Source of the DNA: S5-327 sp965116015 | Lineage (GTDB): Bacteria; Chloroflexota; Dehalococcoidia; Lucifugimonadales; Australimonadaceae | Length of the DNA: 64,000 nucleotides | NCBI GenBank assembly: GCA_965116015.1 | Contig: OZ220477.1 | Location: 1,674,001-1,738,000 of the forward strand | Reading direction: 5' to 3' | Shown: positions 35,168 to 44,128 of the stretch, in pieces | Layout of the letters: every line of letters starts with the position of its first letter | Numbering within the stretch: the first letter of the stretch is position 1 | Notes under the pieces: generated by a model | What the model was told of the DNA's origin: nothing | Databases searched by the model: none | Seen by the model: only the letters and a program-made list of their open reading frames with translations | Translations under genes and position numbers: made by a program

Positions 35168-35607
35168 TGGGGCTGGAGATTGCGCCGCGCGCGCCGGAAG
35201 ACTGCGTGTTCTGCGACATCATCGCCGGCAACCGGCCTCGCGAAATCCGCTACGAGAACGACGATTTCGTCGTGTTCCGGAACGCGCTCGCCTGGGCGCC
35301 GGTTATGTGGCTCGTCGCCCCGCGGCGGCATATGAGCCAGTGCGAGTTCTGGCAATCGCCATCGTTCCTCGGTGCAGCGCGCCTTGCAGTGGAGATCGGC
35401 GACGAGGACGCGCCCAACGGTTTCCGCATCGTCTCTAACTTCGGGGACGACGCTGCGCAGTCGCAGCCTCACGGCCACCTGCATGTGCTGGGCGGCGCCG
35501 ACCTCGGCCTCTACATCGACTGGCCCGGGAAGACCCATTACCATCAACGCCTCTACGGCGGCGGAGCCGAGTCCCGCCCCGGGGCGGAGCAGGCGCCTGC
35601 GGAATGA
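35167..35607 (+). CDS. HIT-domain nucleotide hydrolase/transferase
   Basis: 146 residues: CVFCDIIAGNRP zinc-knuckle-like start, a central beta sheet, and the catalytic histidine triad SQPHGHLHVLGG (HxHxH). HIT proteins hydrolyse AMP-linked substrates such as adenosine phosphoramidates. The middle part is longer than in HinT and resembles a Hint-like subgroup. Coupled on both sides by TGATG and ATGA overlaps. Confidence 0.82.
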   Translation: MGLEIAPRAPEDCVFCDIIAGNRPREIRYENDDFVVFRNALAWAPVMWLVAPRRHMSQCEFWQSPSFLGAARLAVEIGDEDAPNGFRIVSNFGDDAAQSQPHGHLHVLGGADLGLYIDWPGKTHYHQRLYGGGAESRPGAEQAPAE

Positions 35608-35984
35608 CCGACGCGCTGTTGGTGGGCGCGGGAGGCTTCATCGGGGCCGCGTCGCGATACGGAGCGCTCGTGGCGGTTGACCGCCTGTTCGGCCACCCAG
35701 CATTCCCTTGGGGCGTGCTTGCGGCGAATGTGATTGGATCGCTCCTCGTCGGCGCGCTCGCCGGCCTCGCCGAGACGCGGCTGCCCCTCAGCCCCGAAGC
35801 GCGGCTCTTCCTCTTCCTCGGCATTCTCGGCGGGTTCACGACGTTCTCATCCATCACAAGCGACACTCTCGCTCTGCTCCGCAACGCCGACTACGCGGCG
35901 GGAGCCGCCAACATCGCTCTCTCCGTCGCGCTCGGGCTTGCGGCTGTAGCCGCAGGCTACGCCGGAGCCCGAGCGCTGTCGTAG
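35604..35984 (+). CDS. crcB: Fluoride channel CrcB/Fluc
   Basis: Small membrane protein that exports fluoride as a dual-topology dimer. 126 residues with four transmembrane helices; GGFIGAASRYG, TLAANVIGS-like (here VLAANVIGSLLVGAL), and GGFTTFSSITSDTL with the conserved Phe/Ser-Thr track. Overlaps the HIT gene by ATGA, so a dedicated fluoride riboswitch immediately upstream is excluded. Confidence 0.9.
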   Translation: MTDALLVGAGGFIGAASRYGALVAVDRLFGHPAFPWGVLAANVIGSLLVGALAGLAETRLPLSPEARLFLFLGILGGFTTFSSITSDTLALLRNADYAAGAANIALSVALGLAAVAAGYAGARALS

Positions 35985-36007
35985 GCGCAGCCAGCCGCGC
36001 CATCCGT

Positions 36008-36013
36008 TAAACT
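36008..36013 (+). promoter_or_regulatory. -10 box of leuS
   Basis: TAAACT, 31 bp before the leuS ATG, with a GCAGGAA ribosome binding site at 36031-36037. No T-box-like antiterminator sequence lies in this short leader. Confidence 0.45.
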
Positions 36014-36044
36014 AGCCCCTCTACCCTCTCGCAGGAACCTCGCC

Positions 36045-38519
36045 ATGACTACACGCCGCACGTCGCCTCTCCGCTACGACCCGCGCGAGCTCGATCGCAA
36101 GTGGCAGCGACGCTGGGCCGACGACAACCTCTACCTCGTAGACGACGACGATCCGCGCCCGCGCTGGTACGCCCTCACTATGTACCCCTACCCCTCCGGC
36201 GATCTGCACATCGGACACTGGTACGCAATGGCGCCGTCGGACGCGCACGCCCGCTTTATGCGGATGCGCGGCTACAACGTGCTCCACCCGATGGGGTTCG
36301 ACGCTTTCGGCCTCCCCGCAGAGAACGCCGCCATCCAGCGCGGCGTCCACCCCGCCGAATGGACGATGCAGAACATCGAGCGTATGCGCAGCCAGCTCCG
36401 CTCGATGGGCGCCGTGTACGACTGGAACAGGGAAGTCGTCACCTGCCTCCCCGAGTACTACAAGTGGAATCAGTGGTTCTTCCTGCGCATGTACGAGCGG
36501 GGGCTTGCCTACCGATCCGCCGCCCCGGTGAACTGGTGCCCCACTTGCCAAACCGTCCTCGCCAACGAACAGGTGGTCGACGGGAAGTGCGAGCGCACCG
36601 GCGACGTCGTCGTCCGACGCGAGATGGATCAGTGGTTCTTCCGCATTACCGACTACGCCGACGAGTTGCTCGATTTCTCCGGCGTCGTCGATTGGCCGGA
36701 GCGCATCAAGACGATGCAGACGAACTGGATCGGGCGCAGCGAGGGCGTCGATATCTCGTTCGACATCTCTGAGCACGGGCTCGACGAACGGGAGATTCGC
36801 ACGTTCACGACGCGCATCGACACCATCTACGGGGTAACGTTCATCGCTCTTGCTCCGGAGCATCCTCTGGCGGAGCAGCTCACGACGCCCGGCCAGCGCG
36901 ACGCCGTCCGGCAGTACGCGGCGCAGGCGCGCGAGACGTCCGAGATCGACCGGCTCTCCGCCGAGCGGGAGAAGACTGGCGTCTTCACCGGCGCCTACGC
37001 CGTCAACCGGCTCAACGGCGAGCGCGTCCCCATATGGGTAGGCGACTATGTGCTGCCAACCTACGGCACGGGGGCTGTGATGGGCGTGCCGGCCCACGAT
37101 TCGCGGGATTTCGCGTTCGCCCGGAAGTTCGGGCTCAACATCCGCGTCGTCGTCGCCCCGCCCGAGTGGGACGGCGACAGCCTCGACGAGGCGTGGGTTG
37201 AGAAGACGGGGGCGCAGGTCAACTCCGGGCCGTTCGACGGGCTGCCGAACGCCGAGGGCTACGAAGCGATCGCCGACTACGTCGAGCGCCAGGGCTACGG
37301 CAGGCGAACGGTCGGCTACCGGATGCGCGACTGGCTCATCAGCCGCCAAAGGTACTGGGGCACGCCCATCCCCATCGTCTACTGCGACACGTGCGGAGCG
37401 CAGCCCACGCCCGACGAGCAGCTGCCCGTGCTTCTCCCCTCCGACGCCGAATTCAAGCCCACTGGGGAGTCGCCTCTCCTCCGGCACGAGGAGTTCCTCC
37501 AGGCGACCTGTCCGAAGTGCGCCGGGCCGGCAGTCCGCGAGACCGATACGATGGACACGTTCGTGGACTCTTCCTGGTATTTCTTACGTTATGTAAGCCC
37601 GACGCACGACGAAGGCCCGTTCGACCCCGGCAGAGTCGGCGTCTGGAACCAGGTCGATCAGTACACGGGCGGAGCGGAGCACGCGGTGATGCACCTGCTC
37701 TACGCTCGGTTCTTCACCAAGGCGCTCCGCGACCTTGGGCTCATCGATTTCGGCGAGCCGTTCCTCCGCCTTTTCAATCAGGGGACGGTGCTCTCGAACC
37801 ACGCGAAGATGAGCAAGAGCCGCGGCAACGTCATCGCCCCCGACGACTACGTGCAGGTGGTCGGCGCCGATGTCGTGCGCCTCTACCTGATGTTTATGGG
37901 CCCGTGGGAGGGCGGCGGCGACTGGAGCGACTCCGGCATCAACGGCCTCGCGCGCTGGGTGAACCGGGTGTGGGATCTCTGCTGCAGACCCGCCGAGGAT
38001 CTGCCGGAGACCGGCGGCTCCGCCGACCGCGCGATTCTGCGCAAGACTCACCAGACTATCCGCGGGGTTACCGAAGACTACGAGCGCTTCAAGTACAACA
38101 CCGCGCTCGCGATGATGATGGAGCTCACCAACGAGCTGGCTCCCGCCTGCGACGCCGGCGCCGTTTCGCAAGAGGTTTGGCGTCAGGCTGTCGCCAACCT
38201 GCTGCTCCTGATCGCGCCGATGGCTCCTCACCTCGCCGAGGAGTTGTGGGAGCGCGTCGGCGGCGCTTACAGCGTTCACTGCCAGCCGATGCCGGAATGG
38301 GACGCGTCGCTGGCGGCCGCCGAAGAAGCGACGCTCGTGGCGCAGGTCAACGGGCGCGTGCGCGACCGCATAGCCGTCCCCGCCGGCATCGCCGAAGCCG
38401 CCGCCAAAGAAGCCGCATTGGCGTCCGACAAAGTGCGCGCCCACACCGACGGCAAAAGCGTCGAGAACGTCATCTTTGTTCCGGGTCGTTGCCTCGTCAA
38501 CATCGTCGTCAAGGATTAG
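36045..38519 (+). CDS. leuS: Leucyl-tRNA synthetase
   Basis: Charges tRNA-Leu with leucine and edits mischarged products. 824 residues, class I. The HIGH motif is in GDLHIGHWYAMAPSDA; the zinc-binding CPTCQTVLANEQ is followed by the CP1 editing domain (VFTTRIDTIYG-like, here TFTTRIDTIYGVTFI, and YGTGAVMGVPAHDSRD). KMSKS is in NHAKMSKSRGNVI. The C-terminal anticodon domain ends in a VNGRVRDRI motif and GRCLVNIVV. All parts are intact. Confidence 0.96.
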   Translation: MTTRRTSPLRYDPRELDRKWQRRWADDNLYLVDDDDPRPRWYALTMYPYPSGDLHIGHWYAMAPSDAHARFMRMRGYNVLHPMGFDAFGLPAENAAIQRGVHPAEWTMQNIERMRSQLRSMGAVYDWNREVVTCLPEYYKWNQWFFLRMYERGLAYRSAAPVNWCPTCQTVLANEQVVDGKCERTGDVVVRREMDQWFFRITDYADELLDFSGVVDWPERIKTMQTNWIGRSEGVDISFDISEHGLDEREIRTFTTRIDTIYGVTFIALAPEHPLAEQLTTPGQRDAVRQYAAQARETSEIDRLSAEREKTGVFTGAYAVNRLNGERVPIWVGDYVLPTYGTGAVMGVPAHDSRDFAFARKFGLNIRVVVAPPEWDGDSLDEAWVEKTGAQVNSGPFDGLPNAEGYEAIADYVERQGYGRRTVGYRMRDWLISRQRYWGTPIPIVYCDTCGAQPTPDEQLPVLLPSDAEFKPTGESPLLRHEEFLQATCPKCAGPAVRETDTMDTFVDSSWYFLRYVSPTHDEGPFDPGRVGVWNQVDQYTGGAEHAVMHLLYARFFTKALRDLGLIDFGEPFLRLFNQGTVLSNHAKMSKSRGNVIAPDDYVQVVGADVVRLYLMFMGPWEGGGDWSDSGINGLARWVNRVWDLCCRPAEDLPETGGSADRAILRKTHQTIRGVTEDYERFKYNTALAMMMELTNELAPACDAGAVSQEVWRQAVANLLLLIAPMAPHLAEELWERVGGAYSVHCQPMPEWDASLAAAEEATLVAQVNGRVRDRIAVPAGIAEAAAKEAALASDKVRAHTDGKSVENVIFVPGRCLVNIVVKD

Positions 38520-38522
38520 CCC

Positions 38523-38903
38523 GTGCTGGATCCGATTGAGCGCCGGAAGTTCCGCTTGCTCGTGCGGGGAATGCTGCCGGCGCCGTTCATCTACATCGCC
38601 ATTGCGTGGGGATATCTTGCGCTCGTGGACGCGGAGCCATTCTTCGGCGAAACCGCCGTCGCAGCGATGGCTATCGTTGTTGGAATCGCGACGCTATTGT
38701 GGGCGTTCATCGCGCGCCGAATCGCGCTTGCGCGCGGTCAGGCCGACGCCCGACTGGCGCAAACGCTATTGGCGCTTGCGCACGGTCCCGGCATAGCCGG
38801 ATTCGTTCTCGCGATAGGCTCGACGCAGCTCTGGTGCGCCGTCGTATTCGGCGCTGCCGCTCTCGGGGGGTTGCTTGTCGTGCGCGCCAAGGTTGGGGGG
38901 TAG
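38523..38903 (+). CDS. Four-helix membrane protein, unknown
   Basis: 126 residues, GTG start 3 bp after leuS. Four hydrophobic helices (about 18-36, 42-64, 82-101, 104-121), basic loops RRKFRLLVRG and ARRIALARGQADARL. No motif recognised; probably translated with leuS. Confidence 0.55.
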   Translation: MLDPIERRKFRLLVRGMLPAPFIYIAIAWGYLALVDAEPFFGETAVAAMAIVVGIATLLWAFIARRIALARGQADARLAQTLLALAHGPGIAGFVLAIGSTQLWCAVVFGAAALGGLLVVRAKVGG

Positions 38904-38935
38904 GCGGGGCTGGGGGTAGGGGGCATAGCGTGTGC

Positions 38936-38941
38936 TATACT
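38936..38941 (+). promoter_or_regulatory. Extended -10 promoter of the ATPase/helicase operon
   Basis: TATACT preceded by TGC (TGn extension). The first start codon is 27 nt downstream with GGAGAG at 38959-38964. This gives a conventional short leader, unlike the leaderless host-type promoters. Confidence 0.55.
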
Positions 38942-38968
38942 CGCGCCAAACGCGATTCGGAGAGTGCG

Positions 38969-39802
38969 ATGGGCAAGTTTGAGCAGGCCTTCGCCAGCGT
39001 TGAGGACGCAGCGACCGCGGTAATCCAGCCAGCGAATGGCATCGTCAAACTAGCCAGGCAGCTGCAGAAGGCCGCCAAGGACGGCAACATCGCCGCCCTC
39101 AAGAGAACGCAGGGCCGGTTTGACGCCGCGATGCAAAGCTTGGGGGGAGCAGTTGGCCACGCCGCGCAGTCTTGGCCGCTCACAGACGAGCAAGAGCATC
39201 AGCACCTGAGAGACGCGGACGGCTATGCAGCAGAGCTGCAGGAGGCGGCGCGGGAGCAAGGCCTGAACATCCACGAGCGAGATTCCCGCCTTATCGCTTC
39301 CCCCTCCATCGTGAGGATTCTCCCTGCCGAGCGAGCGGTGAGGATAGACCGTAAGCAGGTTTCCACCATCAGGCCATCTAAGCTTGTCGCGCTGCTAAAG
39401 CAGAATCAAGGCGCGCTTGGTACTTACCGAAGCGAAGCGTTCCTTGAATCGCTGTACAAAGTGTATCAGGAACTCACTCTTGAAGAAGACACAGCAAGCC
39501 ACCTCATAAAGCACATGGGACGAATGATTCAGCTGGCAAGAGTATACAGCCTATTCACGTCGTTGCCGAGAAGCGAACGCGAATACAGCCGCACAGATTT
39601 CGCTCGCGACCTTTATCTGCTCGAAATGAACGATGTTACAACGACTCGCTCTGGAGCTACAATCGCTCTCTCTGCCTCTACAGGCGCTCGCGGCTCGCGC
39701 GCGCAAAATCTGTTCACATTTATAGACCGCGACGGGCGCGAGGCGAAGTACTACTCTGTTCAGTTCCGGAGGCCGAATAATGGCGAATACCATTCCCATT
39801 GA
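38969..39802 (+). CDS. Putative defence-cassette protein A, helical, unknown
   Basis: 277 residues, first gene of a four-gene operon. The N-terminal 130 residues are predicted helical and amphipathic (AATAVIQPANGIVKLARQLQ, ADGYAAELQEAAREQG); a middle domain (IRPSKLVALLKQNQG, SEAFLESLYKVYQEL) and a beta-rich end (LFTFIDRDGREAKYYSVQF) follow. It does not look like TerB, the first component of Shango. I do not recognise it. Its 3' end overlaps gene B by 23 bp. The GC content falls along the gene towards the AT-rich neighbours. Confidence 0.6.
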   Translation: MGKFEQAFASVEDAATAVIQPANGIVKLARQLQKAAKDGNIAALKRTQGRFDAAMQSLGGAVGHAAQSWPLTDEQEHQHLRDADGYAAELQEAAREQGLNIHERDSRLIASPSIVRILPAERAVRIDRKQVSTIRPSKLVALLKQNQGALGTYRSEAFLESLYKVYQELTLEEDTASHLIKHMGRMIQLARVYSLFTSLPRSEREYSRTDFARDLYLLEMNDVTTTRSGATIALSASTGARGSRAQNLFTFIDRDGREAKYYSVQFRRPNNGEYHSH

Positions 39803-40739
39803 AAAGTGGCTAGCGACGATGAAGTCGGAATACCTCTCGGAGTTCATCCCTGAGGGAGGAGCATCTGTCAAATTCGCCGTCGTGCCTCCGGAGGTTAAAG
39901 AGCTGGTCATTCAGCGGGCCGCAGAGGAGTTTTCAAGCGATGACTATGTTGTCATTCGGTTAGATGCAGCAAAAATGGGGGCGCATATGCCGCAGGATAT
40001 TTTCTGGAGCATAGCGGAAGAAGTCGATTGGAGGCTTTTAGCGCGCCGTGTAGTACTGCATTTAGCAGCGGAACAGCATTACCGCACTGAGGGCATAGAC
40101 GCCACCGCCGGCAGTATATTCCAGGCTATAGCCAACAAGAATAACCTGGGGGACGACATTACGCCTATTGTAGCAAGTGTCCGGCCAGAGATTGTTGCAC
40201 GCGTCTTCCACAACAAGGACCTCGCTAGAGAATTTCGAGTTGCGATGTATCATCTTACAGAGCAAGAGAGCAGAGATTCTTACTCAGGAGGACCATTGCT
40301 GGACTGGCTAAGAGGGTTCAATCGCCGTGTCGGCAACATGCAATCATTCGGGATATACACCGGAATCAACCGCGCTACCGCACGGTATTTTATCGAATCG
40401 ACATTCCGTTGGGTTAAATCCGCTGGCTATGCTGGCACAGTTCTCCTTTTTGATAATTCTCGTGTATTGCTCGCGCGTAATCCAAAGGATGGACGGCGTT
40501 TCTATACGGGGTCTATGACCATGGATCATTACGAAGTGTTGCGTGAATTCATGGACGCGACTGACCGATTGAGCAATGTTTTAATAATTGTTGTGACAAC
40601 CCCTGAATTCGCTGAATCAAGAGGTGGTGGTACGCGTGGCTATTTCATCTATCCTGCGCTAGAATCACGCGTGATGGACGATGTCCGAGACCGAAATCAG
40701 GCCAACCCTGTCGGCTCGCTAGCGCATTTAACCGTGTGA
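39780..40739 (+). CDS. Putative defence-cassette protein B, degenerate DUF2791/BrxD-type ATPase
   Basis: 319 residues. The C-terminal half follows the plan of BREX-type ATP-binding proteins: GYAGTVLLFDNSRVLLARNP corresponds to the Walker B strand (GYRGWVVLLDEVELIG in the next gene), then a VLIIVVTTPEFAE sensor-like strand and a PALESRVMDD arginine-containing loop. Walker A is missing (GGASVKFAVV where a GxxGxGKS would stand) and the Walker B glutamate is Asn. It is therefore probably an inactive partner of protein C. Strongly AT-richer than flanking host genes (about 38% GC over 40561-40620, counted by hand). Confidence 0.6.
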   Translation: MANTIPIEKWLATMKSEYLSEFIPEGGASVKFAVVPPEVKELVIQRAAEEFSSDDYVVIRLDAAKMGAHMPQDIFWSIAEEVDWRLLARRVVLHLAAEQHYRTEGIDATAGSIFQAIANKNNLGDDITPIVASVRPEIVARVFHNKDLAREFRVAMYHLTEQESRDSYSGGPLLDWLRGFNRRVGNMQSFGIYTGINRATARYFIESTFRWVKSAGYAGTVLLFDNSRVLLARNPKDGRRFYTGSMTMDHYEVLREFMDATDRLSNVLIIVVTTPEFAESRGGGTRGYFIYPALESRVMDDVRDRNQANPVGSLAHLTV

Positions 40740-40749
40740 GGAATATACA

Positions 40750-42033
40750 ATGGTAACCTCGCTCCAGGCAAATACTCTCTTTGAGTATAGGCAAGCAATA
40801 GAGGCTCTCCGAAGTGGTGTGCCCAACAGAGCAGCTGTGAAGATGTTGAAGTGCAGCCAGCCGGAAGCGGAGCACCATTTCCATGAGTGCTTGACCGCAT
40901 CATCTTCCCGAAGCAATCCTTCTGATAATGCGCTGGGGATGCTTATACAAGGAGATTTCGGAGATGGCAAATCACATCTATTGACTTCCTTTGAGCAACA
41001 GGCTCTTGAAAGTGGTTTTGTATGTAGCAGGGTTGCTATAAGCAAGGAGACACCTCTTTACAACCTAGGAGAGGTTTTCAAGTCGGCTGTAGAGAAGGGG
41101 CGTCTACCTGATAGCAATAATCGGTTAATCGATGAATTAGGGTCGGCTTTAGACCCAAATTCCGACAGTTATTCTTCCTTCTATGACTGGGCATTTGATA
41201 CTGCTAAATCAGGCAGTATAAGTCAAATTTTCCCAGCTACCTTGTGCGTCCATAAAGAAAAAGAGGACCCTAAGCTAAATGCCGAAATCGAAGCCTTTTG
41301 GGCAGGGGATAAGATAACTGCGGCACGCGTGAATAACGGACTCCGACAGATAGGGCAGCAGCAGAAATTCTCCATCAGAGCGCCCAAAGCTTCAGAGCTT
41401 CCTACGCAGCGTATGCGGTTCTTCACCAAATTTGTCAAGGCCGCAGGCTACCGTGGCTGGGTGGTGTTGCTCGATGAGGTTGAACTTATTGGCTTCTACT
41501 CACTGCTGCAGCGTGGACGGTCGTATGCCGAAATTGCCCGGTGGCAGGGTTATTTCCCTGCTCAATCATATCCGGGACTTGTATCCGTCTGCACCATAAG
41601 CGCCGACTTTAGACCAAGAATCCTTGACATCGGCGGCAAGCAGGACACTGACTATGTAAAACCGAAACTTGAGCAAAGCCGATACTCGGAGCTTGCGACC
41701 CCAGCAGAGATAGGCATGCGCTTGCTCAAGAACCAGTACGTCCCGTTAAACCCACTCAGTGATGAGGACTTTCAGTCCGCCATCTCGACTATCCGTGAGA
41801 TTTACAGCAAAGCATACGGCTGGGAAGCACCGCCCTTCGATATACGGTCACTCCCCAACCCGACGATGCGTCGCTACGTACGGGCAGCCATTACTGAGTG
41901 GGACCTGCTGCGGCTTTGCCCTGGAGTACAGCCTGCAATAGAGATCAAAAAGTTCCAGGGCACTTACGCTGAGAACCCCGACCTTGAGCGTGCTCCCGAC
42001 GATGACAGCCCCGATTTCGCATCAGACGTTTAA
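40750..42033 (+). CDS. Putative defence-cassette protein C, BREX-type (DUF2791/BrxD-like) ATPase
   Basis: 427 residues. Walker A MLIQGDFGDGKSHLLTSF near residue 70, Walker B GWVVLLDEVELIGFYS near residue 243, a sensor strand LVSVCTISADF and an Arg-rich C-terminal region. This matches, from memory, the DUF2791 family that includes BrxD of type 2 BREX and ATPases of Shango-like systems. Such ATPases are thought to work with a helicase on DNA. Operon with gene B (10 bp) and the helicase (12 bp). AT-rich codon use unlike the host. Confidence 0.72.
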   Translation: MVTSLQANTLFEYRQAIEALRSGVPNRAAVKMLKCSQPEAEHHFHECLTASSSRSNPSDNALGMLIQGDFGDGKSHLLTSFEQQALESGFVCSRVAISKETPLYNLGEVFKSAVEKGRLPDSNNRLIDELGSALDPNSDSYSSFYDWAFDTAKSGSISQIFPATLCVHKEKEDPKLNAEIEAFWAGDKITAARVNNGLRQIGQQQKFSIRAPKASELPTQRMRFFTKFVKAAGYRGWVVLLDEVELIGFYSLLQRGRSYAEIARWQGYFPAQSYPGLVSVCTISADFRPRILDIGGKQDTDYVKPKLEQSRYSELATPAEIGMRLLKNQYVPLNPLSDEDFQSAISTIREIYSKAYGWEAPPFDIRSLPNPTMRRYVRAAITEWDLLRLCPGVQPAIEIKKFQGTYAENPDLERAPDDDSPDFASDV

Positions 42034-42045
42034 TCGAGGCGGCGC

Positions 42046-44118
42046 ATGCCAACTCTGACTACCCATGCGCCAGAGGACGTTGTGGCGTGGTTGCGGTTCG
42101 CCGATGACGGGGATGGCAGCGGGATTCGCGCCGCGCTCTTCGAGACATCTAGCGAGGGCAAACCTCGCGCGTTCTTCTTCACCCGCATTGACCGACGCGA
42201 TCCCTCGCTTCGGCAGGCGGAGAATCCCACGGGCGCCGCGCTTGCGCAGCTTGCCGGAGCGCTGTTTCGGATTGCTACTCCACCGCCAAAGCTTGTGATT
42301 GGGGTAGACGACAATCTGACCCGCCAAGCGGTTCAGGGTAATCTGGAAATCGCGCTGCCCTGCGCCCTCATCAGCCCGAACAGAGCCGCGCCGTTCAGTA
42401 CGTCATGGGGGACTGAAGAGCCCTCGCAAGCATCTGAAGCTCGGAGGCTCTTGGACACGGCTCTATCCAATGACGACCCCGCAGAGCCGTTCGTCCGGGT
42501 TGATGGAGCGTTAGCCGAAGCATTCGAGGATGAGACTATCCAGGCAATGGCGTCGAATACGGGGATTATGAGCATCGTCTCTCTCCTGACTTTACCGGAG
42601 CGTTTGGAGGGCTCAGCCAACATTCCGCAAGAACCGATCTCCGAGTCGAATCACTCCCCGCACAATTTGACGCTGGCGGAGCGGCTGTGGATGAAACTCG
42701 CCCCGCCGCCATTAGCTGCCCCGCTCCCTAGCGAGTATGTCTGGCCTAGTGAGCTTAGGCCTTTTCAGAAAGAGGGCATCCGTGTCCTGCTGGGCAGCGA
42801 CCAGCTGCTGCTTGCCGACGACATGGGGCTGGGCAAGACCGTGCAGGCCATTGCAGCGATACGCCTTCTCCGCTTGCGCAACGAGATTGAGTCGTGCCTG
42901 GTAGTTGCTCCGGCGAGCTTGCTCAGTCAGTGGCGAAAGGAGTTGGACAAGTGGGCCCCTGAGCTATCAGCCATCATCATCCGCGGTTCCGTGGGAGAGC
43001 GAGGCTGGCAATGGCAAGCAAAGAAGGATATCAAGCTGGTTAGTTACGAAATTCTGCGGTCGGACTTCGGCGACAACCCGCTAGCGCCTGTGCGTCGGAC
43101 GCGCTGGGGCGTGGTGATTGCCGACGAGGCGCAGCGCATCAAGAACCGAAACGATACAAGCGATGCTCTGAAAGGCTTGCAACGGACACGGTCGTGGGCC
43201 TTGACGGGAACTCCCATCGAGAACCACGAAGACGATCTAGCCTCAATCCTAGAGTTCGTCGACTATGCTCCGGCCGAGAAGCCTCGCCGTTATTCGCCGG
43301 GTTTAGAGCTACGGGCTCGGCACCGTGAGTTGCAGCTTCGGCGCAGAAAAGAGGACGTGCTAGACGATCTGCCGCCGAAGCAGGTCACTATGGTCCCCAT
43401 CGAGTTAGGCAGCAATCAGCAGAGAAGTTATGACAAGGCAGAGAAGGATGGCGTCGCTTATCTGAAATCGCTCGGCGAGGTTACGCTTACGCACGTCTTA
43501 CAGGTGCTCACTCGTTTGAAGCAGATTTGCAATGCCGACCCGGAAACGGGCGAATCGAGCAAGCTTGACGATGTCTACGATCGGATGGAACAGCTCGTTG
43601 CCCGAGGCCACAGAGCTTTGGTTTTCTCCCAGTACGTGAACGATTCATCAGGGGTAGGGGCTATCGTAAAGCGCCTTCAGCGCTTCTCTCCGCTGGCCTA
43701 CACAGGTGGAATGTCATCGGAAGAGAAACAGGAAACGCTTGAGCGATTTCGGAACAACGACAATCACAAAGCTCTGGCTCTATCGCTACGCGCAGGCGGA
43801 CTAGGTTTGAACCTACAGCAAGCATCCTACGTGTTCCATCTGGATCGATGGTGGAATCCCGCCACCGAGCGGCAAGCCGAAGACCGGAGTCATCGAATCG
43901 GGCAAGGTGAGAAAGTAAACGTCATCAAGTATTATTGCATCGGCACCGTTGAGGAACGCATCGACAAGATACTCGAAAGCAAGCAAGCTTTGTTTGACGA
44001 TTTAGTCGATGACGTATCGCTGGATTCCTCTCAGCTGAGCCGCGAGGATTTGTTCGGCCTGTTCGACCTGAAGCCTCCTCCCGTTCGCGAAGGATCTGAC
44101 GGGCGCAATACGCCGTAG
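42046..44118 (+). CDS. SNF2-family helicase/translocase of the cassette (protein D)
   Basis: 690 residues. An N-terminal 230-residue domain of unknown type precedes the SNF2 core: motif I LADDMGLGKTVQAIAAI, motif Ia VVAPASLLSQW, motif II VIADEAQRIKN, motif III ALTGTPIENHEDDL, motif V ALSLRAGGLGLNLQQA and motif VI QAEDRSHRIGQGEKVNVI. SNF2 enzymes translocate on double-stranded DNA. Last gene of the operon, closing with VREGSDGRNTP. BrxHI-type helicases of BREX 2 are Lhr-like, so the helicase type differs. GC is higher than in genes B and C. Confidence 0.85.
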   Translation: MPTLTTHAPEDVVAWLRFADDGDGSGIRAALFETSSEGKPRAFFFTRIDRRDPSLRQAENPTGAALAQLAGALFRIATPPPKLVIGVDDNLTRQAVQGNLEIALPCALISPNRAAPFSTSWGTEEPSQASEARRLLDTALSNDDPAEPFVRVDGALAEAFEDETIQAMASNTGIMSIVSLLTLPERLEGSANIPQEPISESNHSPHNLTLAERLWMKLAPPPLAAPLPSEYVWPSELRPFQKEGIRVLLGSDQLLLADDMGLGKTVQAIAAIRLLRLRNEIESCLVVAPASLLSQWRKELDKWAPELSAIIIRGSVGERGWQWQAKKDIKLVSYEILRSDFGDNPLAPVRRTRWGVVIADEAQRIKNRNDTSDALKGLQRTRSWALTGTPIENHEDDLASILEFVDYAPAEKPRRYSPGLELRARHRELQLRRRKEDVLDDLPPKQVTMVPIELGSNQQRSYDKAEKDGVAYLKSLGEVTLTHVLQVLTRLKQICNADPETGESSKLDDVYDRMEQLVARGHRALVFSQYVNDSSGVGAIVKRLQRFSPLAYTGGMSSEEKQETLERFRNNDNHKALALSLRAGGLGLNLQQASYVFHLDRWWNPATERQAEDRSHRIGQGEKVNVIKYYCIGTVEERIDKILESKQALFDDLVDDVSLDSSQLSREDLFGLFDLKPPPVREGSDGRNTP

Positions 44119-44128
44119 CGAGCAACCC

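Noticed and set aside
35604..35620. Fluoride riboswitch for crcB
   Set aside because: crcB overlaps the upstream HIT gene by ATGA, leaving no leader.
38969..44118. Complete BREX or DISARM system
   Set aside because: No PglZ, PglX/methyltransferase, BrxA/B/L or DrmA/B/C is present; only the ATPase resembles BrxD.
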